Shown here in pieces: positions 21,273-33,100 of a stretch of DNA of 64,000 nucleotides. Source of the DNA: Trichodelitschia bisporula (taxonomy: Eukaryota; Ascomycota; Dothideomycetes; Phaeotrichales; Phaeotrichaceae); NCBI GenBank assembly GCA_010356995.1, contig ML996693.1, positions 868,001 through 932,000 on the forward strand, given 5' to 3'. Under the pieces are notes generated by a model that searched no databases, was not told the DNA's origin, and was given only the letters and a program-made list of their open reading frames with translations. A program made the translations under genes and the position numbers. The first letter of the stretch is position 1, and each line of letters starts with the position of its first letter.

Positions 21273-22353
21273 TGTTCAGTGGGGGGTTGGGGGTGGGGTG
21301 TGGGTGTGGTGTGGTGTTGGGGAGTAGGAGGGAGGCATTGGGGGGATAAGGTGAGGCTTGAGATGCCTAGAGTTCCTTGGGTCCTGACGTGGGACGCGGC
21401 GTGAACTACTGGTACACGTGATTGGGGTGGGGGTGGCTGGGGAGAGGGTTAGGGGAGTTGATGATGGGGGAGGGAGAGGGAGGGGACTTGGATTGAGGAG
21501 AGGTGGGTATGGCTTTGATATTCATGTGGTTCATTGTGTGTGTGCTTTGTGCTACTGTCCAGTCAAGTCAAGTCACTGCCCGGGTAAGGCATGGAGCTCT
21601 TCACATTGGTGGCATGGCTAAGGTTACTCTGATATGCGACGCCCCTCTCTCTCCGTCTGTAACTTTGGGAGACTTGCAATAACAGGCCAGTACGGATTAT
21701 TCCAACCCTGATGGCGAATAACCAAACTTCTTTGCAGGCGCAGCTATTCTGGGTTGAACCGCAAGAGAGAGCAGCACGCGCACGCCTCCGTTGAAGACAG
21801 CGCAATCGGATCCGTCAGCCGAAGCATCAGGCTTTTTGTTTGCAGACCTTGACCCCTCCATCCCTCATCTCTCCCTTCCTCCGCTCCACTCCGTACGGTA
21901 CAACGTTGCGAACCACCCAACGGACCTGTCCATCACCAGTCTACTGACGAGTCTACTGACGAGTCTACTGACGAGTCTACCGGCGTACCGATACATTTCT
22001 GGATACTTTATTTTATATTAATACCGGACCCTCAAGCAGCCTGGCCGATGTCGCACATCCAACTGCCTCACGTCACAGGGATTGCATACCTTGATGGCCG
22101 GTAGTTCGTAGCACAACCCACTGGAGACTTTTTACCCGCGGAGGCTCTCCAACCGACAGTTCTATCACAGCTCTCATCCATCATAGCTCTCGATATTTTC
22201 GATCTGCAGTCATCAGCCCCCAATCCTCCGAATCTCTCACCCCTCCCCTCCCCTCCCACCCAACCTACCCTCCCACCGGACGCAGAATCGTACTCCCACG
22301 CACGTACGCCCACCCCTTCGCTCATCTCCCGCTAATACCCTCACCAGCATCTC
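21273..22353. other. Divergent intergenic region, MGN gene / C2H2 factor
   Basis: About 1.1 kb between two divergent genes. It contains the 12-bp tandem repeat at 21939-21981, a CCGTACGG palindrome near 21893 and pyrimidine-rich sequence before the C2H2 start. A CACGTG site lies just upstream of the small gene at about 21414. No gene seen. Confidence 0.55.
21939..21981. repeat. 12-bp tandem repeat (GTCTACTGACGA)
   Basis: Three perfect copies plus a partial fourth, in the promoter region of the C2H2 factor. Confidence 0.9.
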
Positions 22354-24770
22354 ATGCATCTAAACTCCAAACCCATCCACGAGGCTTCGGATGCAGACTC
22401 GGAGGCCTTCCCATCGGACCCACCATCACCAACGATAGCTTCCAATGACCCTAGACCCCCACCTCGTCTCAACCCGCACGAGTACTACTCCCATCACCAG
22501 TCCTTCGACGACGCTATATACCGGTGCTTCGATGAGAACATCTCCCTAATGGACATGATAGAGTCCACAGCAGCCGGCCCGCAGCACGAGCACGACCACG
22601 ACCACGACCACGACCCCTCGTGCCCTCCCGCCGCCGTGTCCTGCGGCGTGGGCCCCGCGTGCCACATCCCGTACCCGTGCGACGACGACCACTGTACGGG
22701 GGATGGGTGCGACGGGCACTGCGGCGACATGTGCGAGGAGCTCTGCGTCGAGTCCTGCGATGCTCCTGAGTCCTGCGATGCCCCCGAGCATTGCGACGCC
22801 ATTTGTGTCGATACCCACTGTACCGACGCCCATTGTCCCGACACCCACTGTAGCGATACACACTGCCCCGCTATATCGTGCGAGAGCTCATCTTGCGCCA
22901 CGAGCACCTACGTCCCGTGCTTCGATCCGGCATGCAGAGCCCCGACCCCTTCCTCTGGCGATGGCAGAAGTCCCTTCTCTGGGGAGGGTAAAAGCCTGCA
23001 GGACTGGATGTTGAACCCGGACACAACCCTGTTGAACTCGGTCGCCTTCCCAGGGTTCCCGGTGCAGAATAGCACGTGGGATTTGTATACGTTGCCATGC
23101 GGATTTCCATCCGCTCCGCACCCTGGCTCTGTGCGGGATAGAAGCTATGACGAGAACTACGCTCGCCATGTGCATAACTGTCCGCTACCGCACTCTCCTT
23201 TGCATTCTGCGTGGCGGCCGCAGGTATGGGCGCAGGCGCAGACCTCGACGCAGACACCAGTACAGGCACAGGCCCATATACCGGCGCAGATCTATACACA
23301 CACGCCAGTGCAGACCTATACACAGATGAATAGCTATATGCACATGCAAGCACACACGCAGGCAGAGGGTCAGGGCCAGAACCGGAGCCAGAACCTGAGC
23401 CAGAATCAGAGCCTGTTCGGGACGCACAGCGAGTTCTTGAGGAGGATGGGGCTCAGCCAGAACCTGATGCCGCGCGAGATCCCCTGCGACCCGATTCACG
23501 GCAGCCAGAACCAGAGGGAGGGCCAGAGCCAGGGTCATGGCCAGGGCCAGGGCCATACCCAGAGCCTGAACCAGCTGCAGAGCCAACAGCATATCCCACC
23601 GCAGCCCTTCTCGTTCGACACACGCCAGTGGCCGAACCACCTCAACTTCCACTCCACCCCCTTCTCCCAGTCCCTGTGGCCGGCGCAGATGGCACACTCG
23701 CCAAGCACCTCGCCCTACAGCAGCGCCCACCATACGCCCACCACCAGCACCCTCTCCTCTCCCGCGCAGCCCCTCACCCCTCGGACCATTTCCCACGCCC
23801 CACTCCCTTCTCCCGGCCCCGTTCTACCTGGCGCGGCGGTAAGACCACTCTCCACGCCATCGCGCCGCTCCACCGCAGTGCCCTCCCCAGCGCTCACATG
23901 CCTCTGGCGCATCGATGATGAACACGGCAGGACCAGGACGTGCTCCGCCACCTTTGATACCCCTGAGATGCTGGACAGGCATATGGACACACATAAGGAC
24001 AAGGTTGGCGGGGCGCTTGTGTGCCGCTGGGATGGGTGCGAGCGCGAGGGCAAGCCTTTTATGCACCTCGGGAAGATGCGTCGACATGTTAGGGGGATTC
24101 ATACCCGATGTAAGTTGCACCGGTTTGAGGATGAAGATCGAGGTTTTTTTTTGGGCGGGGGGGAGGGACTAATGTGCGAACAGATCATTCATATCAATGT
24201 TCCGCCTGCTCGAAGACGTTTACCACCTCTGAACAGTTGCAGAACCATGAGACAATTCATACCAGGGCGAGGCGGTTCAAGTGCCCGCATTGTGAGGATA
24301 AGAGCTTTGCGACGCGGACGCAGCTTTCTACCCATTTGAGGACGCATACGAATGAAAAGCCGTATAAGTGTCCGTGTCCGGGTTGTGAATATCGCTCCGG
24401 GGATGTGAGTACCTGTATTTTTGTTTGCGAGAGGGGGGGGTTCGGGCTAACGGACGGGGGTAGTCGTCGAACTTATCGAAGCATGTTCGGAATAAGCACA
24501 AGGATATGCGACCTAACGGACGGGGGTAGTCGGCGAATATGTCGAAGCATATTTCAAATGATCATGAGGGACGTACGGGCTAACGGATGGGGATAGTCGT
24601 CAAGTTTATCGAAGCATCGTCGGAAGCATGAGGGACGTGCGGGTTAACAGACGGGGTAGTCGTCGAACTTGTCGAAGAATATTCCCCATGAGCATGAGGG
24701 CTTGGAGAAGAAGGTGGAGCTGGTGAAGCGCCTGAAGATGGCGGGGAGAGTGCGGCTTGAGTGGTGGTGA
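22354..24770 (+). CDS. Multi-C2H2 zinc-finger transcription factor with tandem alternative last exons
   Basis: Exon 1 is 22354-24109 and exon 2 is 24184-24404. The last exon can begin after any of four acceptors (see the separate entry), giving 680, 676, 675 or 695 residues. N-terminus: a Cys/His-rich block (residues 90-194, 21 Cys, including seven spaced exactly five apart). Then come Gln/Ser-rich low complexity (about 290-420), Pro/Ser, and five C2H2 fingers from about residue 515. The first two fingers have the CxW-type spacing (CRWDGCEREGK) seen in zinc-responsive Zap1/ZafA and Zic/Gli-like arrays. The others are classical (CSACSKTF, CPHCEDKSF, CPCPGCEYRSGD plus helix). A zinc-homeostasis role is an inference from the finger layout and Cys-rich block only. 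The 74-nt intron 1 (24110-24183) restores a Tyr codon in TRYHSYQC and has a GACTAAT branch. Confidence 0.8.
22804..22896 (+). repeat. 15-bp coding repeats giving a C-x4-C ladder
   Basis: Seven cysteines (residues 151, 156, 161, 166, 171, 176, 181) sit exactly five residues apart, most preceded by Asp-Thr-His or Asp-Ala-His. The DNA shows near-repeats of a 15-bp unit, so the block grew by tandem duplication inside the reading frame. Confidence 0.85.
24405..24770 (+). other. Four tandem 3'-splice-site/finger-helix cassettes
   Basis: After the GTGAGT donor at 24405 the motif (C/T)TAAC...GGGGTAG occurs four times, with AG ends at 24463, 24529, 24596 and 24659 (period 66, 67 and 63 bp). One slightly variant copy ends GGGGATAG. 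Each AG is followed in the same phase by TCG and a zinc-finger helix: SSNLSKHVRNKH, SANMSKHISNDH, SSSLSKHRRKH and SSNLSKNIPHEH. Cassettes 1-3 keep both His ligands and end in their own stop. For cassette 1 the stop is the TAG of the next acceptor; for 2 and 3 it is the TAA inside the next branch motif. Cassette 4 has Asn at the first His position and carries a 24-residue basic tail to TGA at 24768-24770. The resulting introns would be 59, 125, 192 or 255 nt. Confidence 0.85.
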
Positions 24771-25412
24771 GGAGGAGGAGGAGGGTACGAGTGTATGTTG
24801 TGTGGTTGATGGGATCGTCTGTCGTGTGGTTGATGGAATTGTATATCGCAAGATTATGGGATTGTAGGTCGTATAGGAGCCGACTCGCGATGGCAGGTTG
24901 GAGGTCAAAAGGCTGATACTTATGGACAAAATTCTCTGATCTGCATAGCCTGACGGTGTTTCACGGAGTCCGATCGTGGCTCATAGCCTCGACGACAAGT
25001 ACGTACGCATCGTCATATTCAAGGAGTGATCGCACACCATACCCCGCTCCGAGGCGGTGCGCCCCACTTGTTCCCACAGCTCACCACCCCACGCGATGCT
25101 GGAACATTGACGTCGCTGTCTCACCGGCCCCGTGCCCGTATGCAGGTACCCCCGTCCCTGCGCACTACGTCATCGTCCACCACGGTTCTTGCCCCGCGGA
25201 CCTCAACTCTTGGCCCCCCCCCTCCCCCCCGCGTCTAACACTGGAGCCTGACGACGTGCGTACGGAGAGATATAAAGGTCCGACTCCCCGCTCTGAGTCT
25301 ACCATTGTAAACCAATTTCGAATCACTCCACCACCTTCACGCCTTAATCCGATCCTAAATCCTCCCCACACATACACAGACACGCATTCCAGCCTCACGA
25401 AGCACAGTAACA
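24771..25412. other. Intergenic, C2H2 factor to I78 gene
   Basis: No gene seen. A TATAAA-like element (GATATAAAGG, about 25269) lies roughly 145 bp before the I78 start and could be its core promoter. Confidence 0.45.
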
Positions 25413-25775
25413 ATGCCGCTCGTCGTCCCCGGCCTCACCTCCTCCTCCTCCGCCAACTCCAAGACCGATGACTGGGCCAACAAGCTCATGGGCAAGAAAC
25501 TCGGCGACGAGACCAACGAAATAGTCCGTCCCCCCGCTTTCCCCCGCTCCACGTAAACCGCCCCTCTAACCAAACCCCCCAGACCTTCGCAAAGCAGGAC
25601 CTGCCCAAGGAAACGCGCGTTCTGAAGGGTGACTCTGCGTTCACGATGGATCACAAGCCTGAGCGGTGAGTTTGGTAGTTGAGTGCTTGGGTGGGGCAAG
25701 GCTGATGGGTGTGCGATTAGAATGAATGTGCATGTTGATGATGATGGGACGGTGCACAAGGTTACGCATGGGTAG
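25413..25775 (+). CDS. Peptidase inhibitor I78 family protein
   Basis: Three exons (25413-25523, 25583-25665, 25721-25775) encode 82 residues beginning MPLVVPGLTSSSS. The second half has the I78 layout: a short loop followed by KPERMNVHVDDDGTVHKVTHG, the conserved Asn-x-x-(hydrophobic)-Asp-x-x-Gly-x-V strand pair. Members are small cytosolic serine-protease inhibitors of the potato-inhibitor-like fold. Fungal members begin with the same MPLVVPG and TNKL/ANKL-GKKLGD segment. Intron 1 (25524-25582) uses a GTCCGT donor, poor beyond the GT, with a CTAAC branch. Intron 2 (25666-25720) has GTGAGT and a GCTGAT branch. Family call good; target protease unknown. Confidence 0.85.
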
Positions 25776-26047
25776 ATAAGCGGGCGGATCTGCGAGCTGG
25801 GATGACATGGGACCTTCCGCATGGAGATAGCGGCGCGGCGTTAGGATGAACCGTAGATTAATTTGCATGGTGTGTTTCGAGTAATGGTGCCAGCGCGGAT
25901 TGTGCCCGTATCACACCACGCCCCATGTTCGCGTCTACATCCCGCATGACGAAGACAGCACAGCTCCCGCAACTGCGTACCGTAGTATGAACACGCTGAA
26001 TTACGAATGACACCAGCAACAAACCCAACCCACACTCAACCACGAAC

Positions 26048-29000
26048 TCACACCCCCTGTCCCCCGAGCGAAAAATAATCCTCAGACCCAGCCTCGCTCC
26101 CCCTCCCCGGACTCCTCGCCGGACTCCGTCCCTCCCGAATCCCAAGCCCAACCCCATTCCCGATCCTCAGTCCCTCCGTCCTCGCAACCAGCCCCCCCGC
26201 ATCTCCCTGTCCCAGGCCACTCTGACCCGTCAACCCGACCGCCTCAAGCGCCTCCCTCAACATCCCGCCACTCTCATCCAAACTCATCAAAAACCGCGCC
26301 AACTCCCTACATAACTCCCAATCGCGCTCATCCTTCGCCCTCTTCAGCAGTCTCAACAACCTCCCCGAACTATCCGCGCTCAAATCATCGATATCCTGCA
26401 AGACCAGCAGATACCCGCCCGCCGTCTTGAGGCTTGCGCGGGCTAAAGCTTCTTCGAAGAGTTCCGAGGGGGGCGGGAGATGGGCGAATAGGGTCTGCCA
26501 AGAGCGTGCTTCGGTCTTGCGCGTGCATTGCACGACTATGTCTAGGAAGTGGGGGAAGGAGGAGAGGAAGGAGAGGACGCCGGGGAGGAGGGCGGTTTCC
26601 GGCGAGGGCGGGGTGTCGGCTTCTTCATCGAGGACGTCGTGGAGGAGGACTTCGAGGGCATGGGGAAAGTAGGGGAGGTGCTGGTAGTGGTGCGAGAGGT
26701 AGAGTGCGGACGGCGAGTTGTACTGCGAGAGGTGGTGGCGTAGGATTGGGGGGAGGAAGAGATGTGTCTGAGGAGTCAGCGACGAAAAGGGGAAGAAAAG
26801 AAGGACGCACCCGTGTGGCAAAGCGCAGAAAGGCAAAGCTAATGTCCCGGCGCTGGATCATTTCCGACTCGACACCGAACAAGATGCCCTTGTTGAGAAG
26901 AATGGACAACGGGTAGAAGTCCACATTGACGCTAACCGCAACAGGCAACTCGCGTGAAAACTCAGGCGAGGCCGATGAGAGGACGTCCTGCACGTCTGTC
27001 CAAACGCGCATGTTAGTTCCGTCAAAGTACCACAGCGAGTCGCGGAGGTCATTCTGCTGCTCGCGAAAGGGCTGCGCCGAGTCGGGTGAGGTGTATGGCT
27101 GCACGTCGTCGTCGCTGCGCAGCGCGTACCCGAAGTACGGCTGCTCGCGCATCAGGGCGTAGTACTCGACGTTTTGGGCGATTATGCGCATGTCGTAGCG
27201 CAGTTCGCCGCTTTCTTTGGTGGTGGGTTGGAGAAGGACGAGCTTCCCGTCGACGAGGAAGACGATGGTTGCGATTGCCACATCCTGAGAAGGATCGCCG
27301 TTATCTAGACCGTAAGCCAGGGTCCGGTCGGAGAAGTTATATCACATACCAAGTTGCGCTTCGGGTAATATCCAGCTCAGAGCACGAACGCGGGGCGGTG
27401 CTCTGATTATTCCGTGCAACGCGATTTGGCCAACGCGCACTAGCTTGACTGAGGCGTTGGTGACACTGATTATGTAGTGGTAGAGGTTATTGTCGTATGT
27501 ATAGACGAGGAGAGAATCCTCCCCAGACGGCGAAAGCAGGACAATGGGCGCAGAGAGCTGCTCCACATGCATCACATGGGAGTCATCAAGAGCCGACTCT
27601 CGCGAATAGACGCGAATCTTGCAAAAGTCAGCCAGTAATAGAAGAGTCAGAAAAAACCGTACCTCAAAGGCTTCATTCGACTCTACGGCTGCGATCAAGA
27701 CATGCTGATACCAGCACATGCCACCTCTAACGGTGAACTCGCTCTCCATGGCCGGATCGTCAAAGGTCTTCCACCGCCCGCTATTAACGCTGTAGTGAGC
27801 TAGCCCTCGTCGACCAGCAACGGCCACGTATCGACCATCCTTGGAGATAATGGCGCTTCTAATGGGCCACTGGTGCGCAAGATAGGTTGACGGAACCTCG
27901 ACATGATGCCACAACCCTGTCTCCGAAGAAATGGCCGTCATGTCGGGAAGATCGTAGCCGCGGTATATCATGAAACCAGAGTTTGTTTGCAACAATGATC
28001 GCGCTACGTTGGCCGATGAAAAGCATCCGGTGACGGCACTGCGGGCCATATCAATCACCCATAGCCGGTTGTCGTTTTGGCTGAGCAGCAGCAGCTGCGA
28101 CCCGCCGCCGATCCAGAAGCCGTCTTTGATACCGAGGATCCACTTCTCGTCGTTGGTTTCGGCAATAGTGCGGTCAGATGAAAAGCTAGAGCTTCCAGGC
28201 TTCCCGTAGACACTCCACGACGTCCAGCCATGCTCGTAGCCCGCTATTAAACAATATCCATCAGGAGAGTAACTGAGAAAGGTGAGATATCCAGGATTAG
28301 AGCTGGACGAAGGAGGAGCAAGCAGGTGCGACAGGGGTATGTGTCCAGAATAGTCTTTGGCACTGTACACAAAAATACTGCCATCGGCGCATCCAACAGC
28401 AATGAGCGAGAATCTGGCATTAATGGCTGCCTGTCTGGCAGCCGTGCCTTCGGACTCCGGGACGTGAAATCCGTAGCCTTTGAAGGACTTTTTGGTAGCT
28501 GCCTCAGGGGTGGCTGAAACAAAGGTCCGCTGCACGGCATAGGCCCTCCCATCGCTGGTGATCCATGCGGAGATGTTCATGGGCCGGTCATGTACCATTT
28601 GGACAACCGGCCCCTTCTTTGCGATCCAGGGCAGGCTCTTAACCAGCTCGGTGCTCGTCTGCGAATCGGTGTTGTTTGGTGACCATCGGATGCATTGTAT
28701 CGCGGCCGGTTTGTCCGTGGCGACTACGAGCTCCTCATCCAGGGCAAGGGCTTGGGACACTCCGGCATCGATTTTGATGACCATACGGAACCGTATGCTA
28801 ATCTCTCGCACCCCGTGTCCTTCGCCGGGTCCCCAATGTGGGTCGATGCCAGGTCGAAGAGCATGTCCGCTGAGGCTCTTGTGTCGCGCATGACCGCTGC
28901 TACTTTCAGGGTATACGGGCTGATAGATAAGGGCTGACGGGTCCGTGGCCAGAGAGTAGGTTATGAGGAATCCGAGAGAGGTTTGGACGACGACGATGGC

Positions 29001-29506
29001 CGAGTCTGGCCGGAAGAGAACGTTGACGTTAGGTCCGTACGAGCTGACGGAGCTGGCAGACCGTATCAGCGATGCTACCGCAGCTGTCGGCTGTAATATC
29101 CTCAGTACGCGCCAGCCGTCAGTAGCGGGAGCCTTACCTTCGTCTGCCAGATGGTGAGTGTCGACCGTGTAATCGTCGCGAAAATGTGTCCATTCCGCGC
29201 GACCCTCAGCCCAACGATCTCTCCCCCAAGCGCAGTCTCCGGATCCTCTTCAGCCCCATCCCTTTCCCCTCCTTTCCTGCCATTTCCCACTCCTTTGTCT
29301 TCAAGCTCGTCACTAGTTCGCGTCTCGCCATCTTCGCTGTCCTCTCCGCCATCGCGGTCGCGGGTATTCGTGCCATTGGTGTCCGCATCCGCCGGAGGCG
29401 CTTTCACCAACACGGGCGTCTCGTCGGGCTGTTCCCCAGACTGCGCGGCGGAGAGCTGGTGCCGGGTGGCAGCATAAATGCGCGGCGCCCCAATCGGCCA
29501 GTACAT
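26048..29506 (-). CDS. RIC1: RIC1, Golgi Rab6/Ypt6 GEF subunit
   Basis: Five exons (29506-29138, 29090-27663, 27617-27350, 27304-26811, 26767-26048) encode 1092 residues. Ric1 with Rgp1 activates Ypt6/Rab6 for endosome-to-Golgi traffic. The start MYWPIGAPRIYA and the segment GLRVARNGHIFATITRSTLTIW open the N-terminal WD40 propeller, which runs through about residue 600. The C-terminal RIC1 helical domain follows (SYxx-rich, HHLSQYNSPSALYLSHHYQHL). An acidic disordered insert (about 30-90) lies within the first blade. The introns are very short (47, 45, 45 and 43 nt). The 45-nt intron 27662-27618 is a multiple of three and has no stop, so retention would add 15 hydrophobic residues. The exon frames were joined across each splice without gaps. 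Confidence 0.92.
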
Positions 29507-30101
29507 GGCTCAGCGCGGTGATGCTTGTCCGCATTTGCACAGCGACATGCCAGTTGCGATGTTGTGGGCGCGGGGGGGCAGGGCGGGCGGCAGGCGTGCA
29601 AGTTTTGGCGGGTTGCTTTCTAGCTGGAGGGTGCAGAGAGGCTATGATGTCTCGATCGGCGCTCGAGTGGTTGTTTGACGTGTGGTGTTGAGCCGAACAC
29701 CTGCAGGCCAAGAGGAGCGAGCCGTGGTGACGGGCAGCCGGTTCAAGCTGGTCCGGGGGGCTGTTTCCCGCACGGGCTCTTTGGCAACCCGAGCGAATGC
29801 ACCTGCCTGAAATTGACAGCGACATATCAGCACAACGGGAGCTCCTTCCATCTGAACTTTTCATGCTTGCATTTACATCTCAAATTCACGCATAAGAGCA
29901 ACTGTATCCGCCCGTATCCACTATTTAGCACCAAGAAAGATTTGAACTCCGTTCCGCGCCCGTGTCGTAGAATGTTACACCCGAAGCCGAAGCCCTTGAC
30001 GCCGAAACCCCATGCCACCAATGTACCACAAGACTGCCATCAAACGAAGTAAAGTACAGATTTTCACTAGCTACTCCAACGCCATTCTGCACACATTTCG
30101 C
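29507..30101. other. Intergenic, RIC1 promoter side
   Basis: About 0.6 kb between the RIC1 start and the HIR1 stop; both genes are on the - strand. No gene or repeat seen. Confidence 0.6.
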
Positions 30102-33100
30102 TCAGGATTCCATCGCATCATCTCCATTCTCCTGCCCGATGATACCAATCAATTTGGCGTAAGGAACGGTGAGGCGATGCATGTCGCGATGCTTGCCTGG
30201 GTCGAGTTAGCGGCTGCTTCAAAGATAATTAGGACTATCTTACCAAGGATTAGGAGCACATCTTTGAGCAGATCAGCCCGATTCCACCCCAGGATGTCGC
30301 CGCCTGGCGCAAACCAGCCCTTCCCATCATCCTCTGAGGCAGTCGTTGACTCGTCCTCGTCCGTCAAGAGTTTACCAAGCAGGGTACGGAGCAGCTCCTC
30401 AGTCTTGAGTTTTAGACCCTCTGCGCCCAGACGCTTGGCGTACATGAGGAGATACACGCGGAACTCCTCTTTAGCACCAAGGGCCAGGGCCGCTGCGACT
30501 CGGTTTTCAAGGTGCGCAACCGAGACGTTCGCCTCGAAGCCCTCGAAGCCTTCGGCCACAAGAAGCGCCTTGACGAGGCGTTGCAGATAGTAAGCCCGAC
30601 CCTTGAGCATAATGTTCTGTGTCGTGTTGCGCTCGAGAAGCGGGATGATGCCAGCAGAGACGTTCTCGGGTGCCACCTCGTCGTTCCCAACCACAGCATT
30701 AGACTGATTGGCTGCAGTGACTTTGCCCACTGATGAGTCTGTAGTATTCCAGTACTGGCTGCCGACGGCCCACCACGGTTCAGTGAACCGCTGCCAGGCG
30801 TACATCTCCGGCGAGTAGGAGTAGCCGTGTCCATTAGACATGGCGACGATAACCCGACCACGAGAATTAAGGCGCGCAAAAACAATACTAGGGCCCCCGG
30901 TAAGGTGAGGTCCTTGGTACTGGCTGGCGACGTCCAAGATTGCGGCAACAGAAACGGGCGGGTGAGGGGCGGATTGGGTCTTGATGTTCCAGATGTGGAC
31001 CTGACCAACAGCGCTGATACACATCAGCCACCAGCCCCGGCAGTCAAGAATGACAGGCTGCGCATCCAGTATCATCGGGCTCAAGAGTCTCCGACCAGCA
31101 GGCGTCCACACATAGACGGATCCATCTTCACCAGCCGCAGCCCAAAAGTTGGCATTGCCAGTCAACAAGAGCACCGGCTTGGGGACGTAGTCCTGCCAGA
31201 GCGTCTGGCTACGCCGAGTGCACGTGAGACGCGTCGGGTCCCTATCCTGAGCGCGCCCTGTTCTCGACGGTCCAGTCCCGTTCTTCGCCTCCAAAGACAC
31301 CGTGCTGTCGCCATCTGCTCCGGAATCGGCTTGCTTCGACGGTTCATTTCCGATTGTGCGGATGATGACGCTGCGCAGGGTTGGCACACCGAGCCTAATG
31401 CGGCTCACCGTCAACGCTGGGTTGACGATGACGGGCTGCAGAGGCTCAGGAACTCCCGGCTGGGATTCACGAGCGACGTGGTTGGCAGGAAGTAAACCTT
31501 CGGCAGTGTTGAGCAGGACCGCTGGCGAGCCATTGAGTGCGTTGGTTGCGAGCCTCTTTTCAATACGCCGCTCTTCATCACCCTCCACTTCGGCAAATTT
31601 CCTCTTCGTGTTGAATACCAGGCTGCCTAGGCCGCCTTTCGGAAGTCCGTCATACGGCTTGCTGACATCAAGTATCGAGTTGGGTGCATCGTTCGGGAGA
31701 CGAGACTGCGAAGTTGCAGCAAGCAACTGGGCTTGCGGTAGGGTCGATTCGGTTCCGGAGGTCGAAATCAGGAGAGGCTTCAGGCGCTTCTTGCCGTTCA
31801 CGATCTCGACACGCTGTTTGAGTTGCTGGACCTTAGGATCAGCTTGAGGTTGTGCTGCTGTAGTTCCGTTTGTTGAGTTGCCGTTGCTCGCTTGGTTGCC
31901 ATTTACCACACTCGAGGACGCGGCTCCGTTGGCTTTCGGCGCAGAGCCGTTTGCGTTACTCATTGGAGCGGGTACCAAGGCACCGTCCCCCATCAGTTCA
32001 CCCATACGACCCTGTGCAGCACGCTGTTCATCCGCTTTACTCAATTCCTCCAGATGTCCTGCGTATATTCCCTCGATGACCCCTGCCTTCCGACCTGTGC
32101 CAAATTTGGTCAGAGTCTTCTCATTCTCCTGCAATGGGGCTGCGTAGCCTAATTCTCCTGGCTGGAAGTATACGGCCATAATGCCTCCGTCTAGGCAGCT
32201 CAGATAAAGTGTCTCACCGTCTGGACCCCATGATAGATCGGATATCGGTTTGGTCGCCAATTCTTGGGTGACTACAAACGGTCGCGCATAGCTAGTGTTC
32301 CAGACGCTCAAAGTCTTGTCCTGGCCAGCACATGCGATGGCTGTGACTGAGGGTAACAGTGAGGTACCATTTGCGTCCATGTATTTGTCCGAAGGCGGCT
32401 CCCGGTAGAACATCCGAGGGGAGAATGCGCAGACTTCCACAGGACCCTCGTGTCCGATCAGGTTGATATCGCTGTCCCAGCTGCCGCGGTTGATGATGGC
32501 CACGGAGCTTACGGGCCCGTTCACAGCGTTGGCCGCCGCAATGTGGTTGCCGTCGGGAGACCATGAGCATCGCCGAAAGTACGTGGTCAGAGGCGAGTTG
32601 GTGAAGGGACCCGTGATGTTGCATTCCAGAACAAAGTTGTTGACCTGGTCGTTAGCAGTGGCGTTGGGCGGAGGGGACGTGAATCGGAAGACTTTGATGG
32701 ACCGGTCATCACTAGCCGTCGCAAAGTACTTGTTGGCCGGGTCAAATGTAATTCCCTTGACATGGCTCTGGTGCTGGGATAGGGTCTTGAGCTTCTCGAA
32801 TGTGTGTCCCGACCACACCACGATCTTGGAGTCTAGACCGACGGAAACGAGAATCGATGAATCGTATGACCAGCCCAAGTCCTGCACATCGTTGTCATGC
32901 CCCACCAGGCGGCGAAGGACACGCCAGTTCTCAACCGGCGGAGGTTCATTGGAACCAAATGTATGTGAGTGGGCTGGCGGGTTCGGGTCCAATATGTACA
33001 CGCAAACGATCTTGTCGTCGGCGCCCGACGCGAGGTACTTGTTGCTGCCTGAGAAGCGTACGGTGTGGATGGTCCCCGAGTGCGTGCTTATGGCAGCTAG

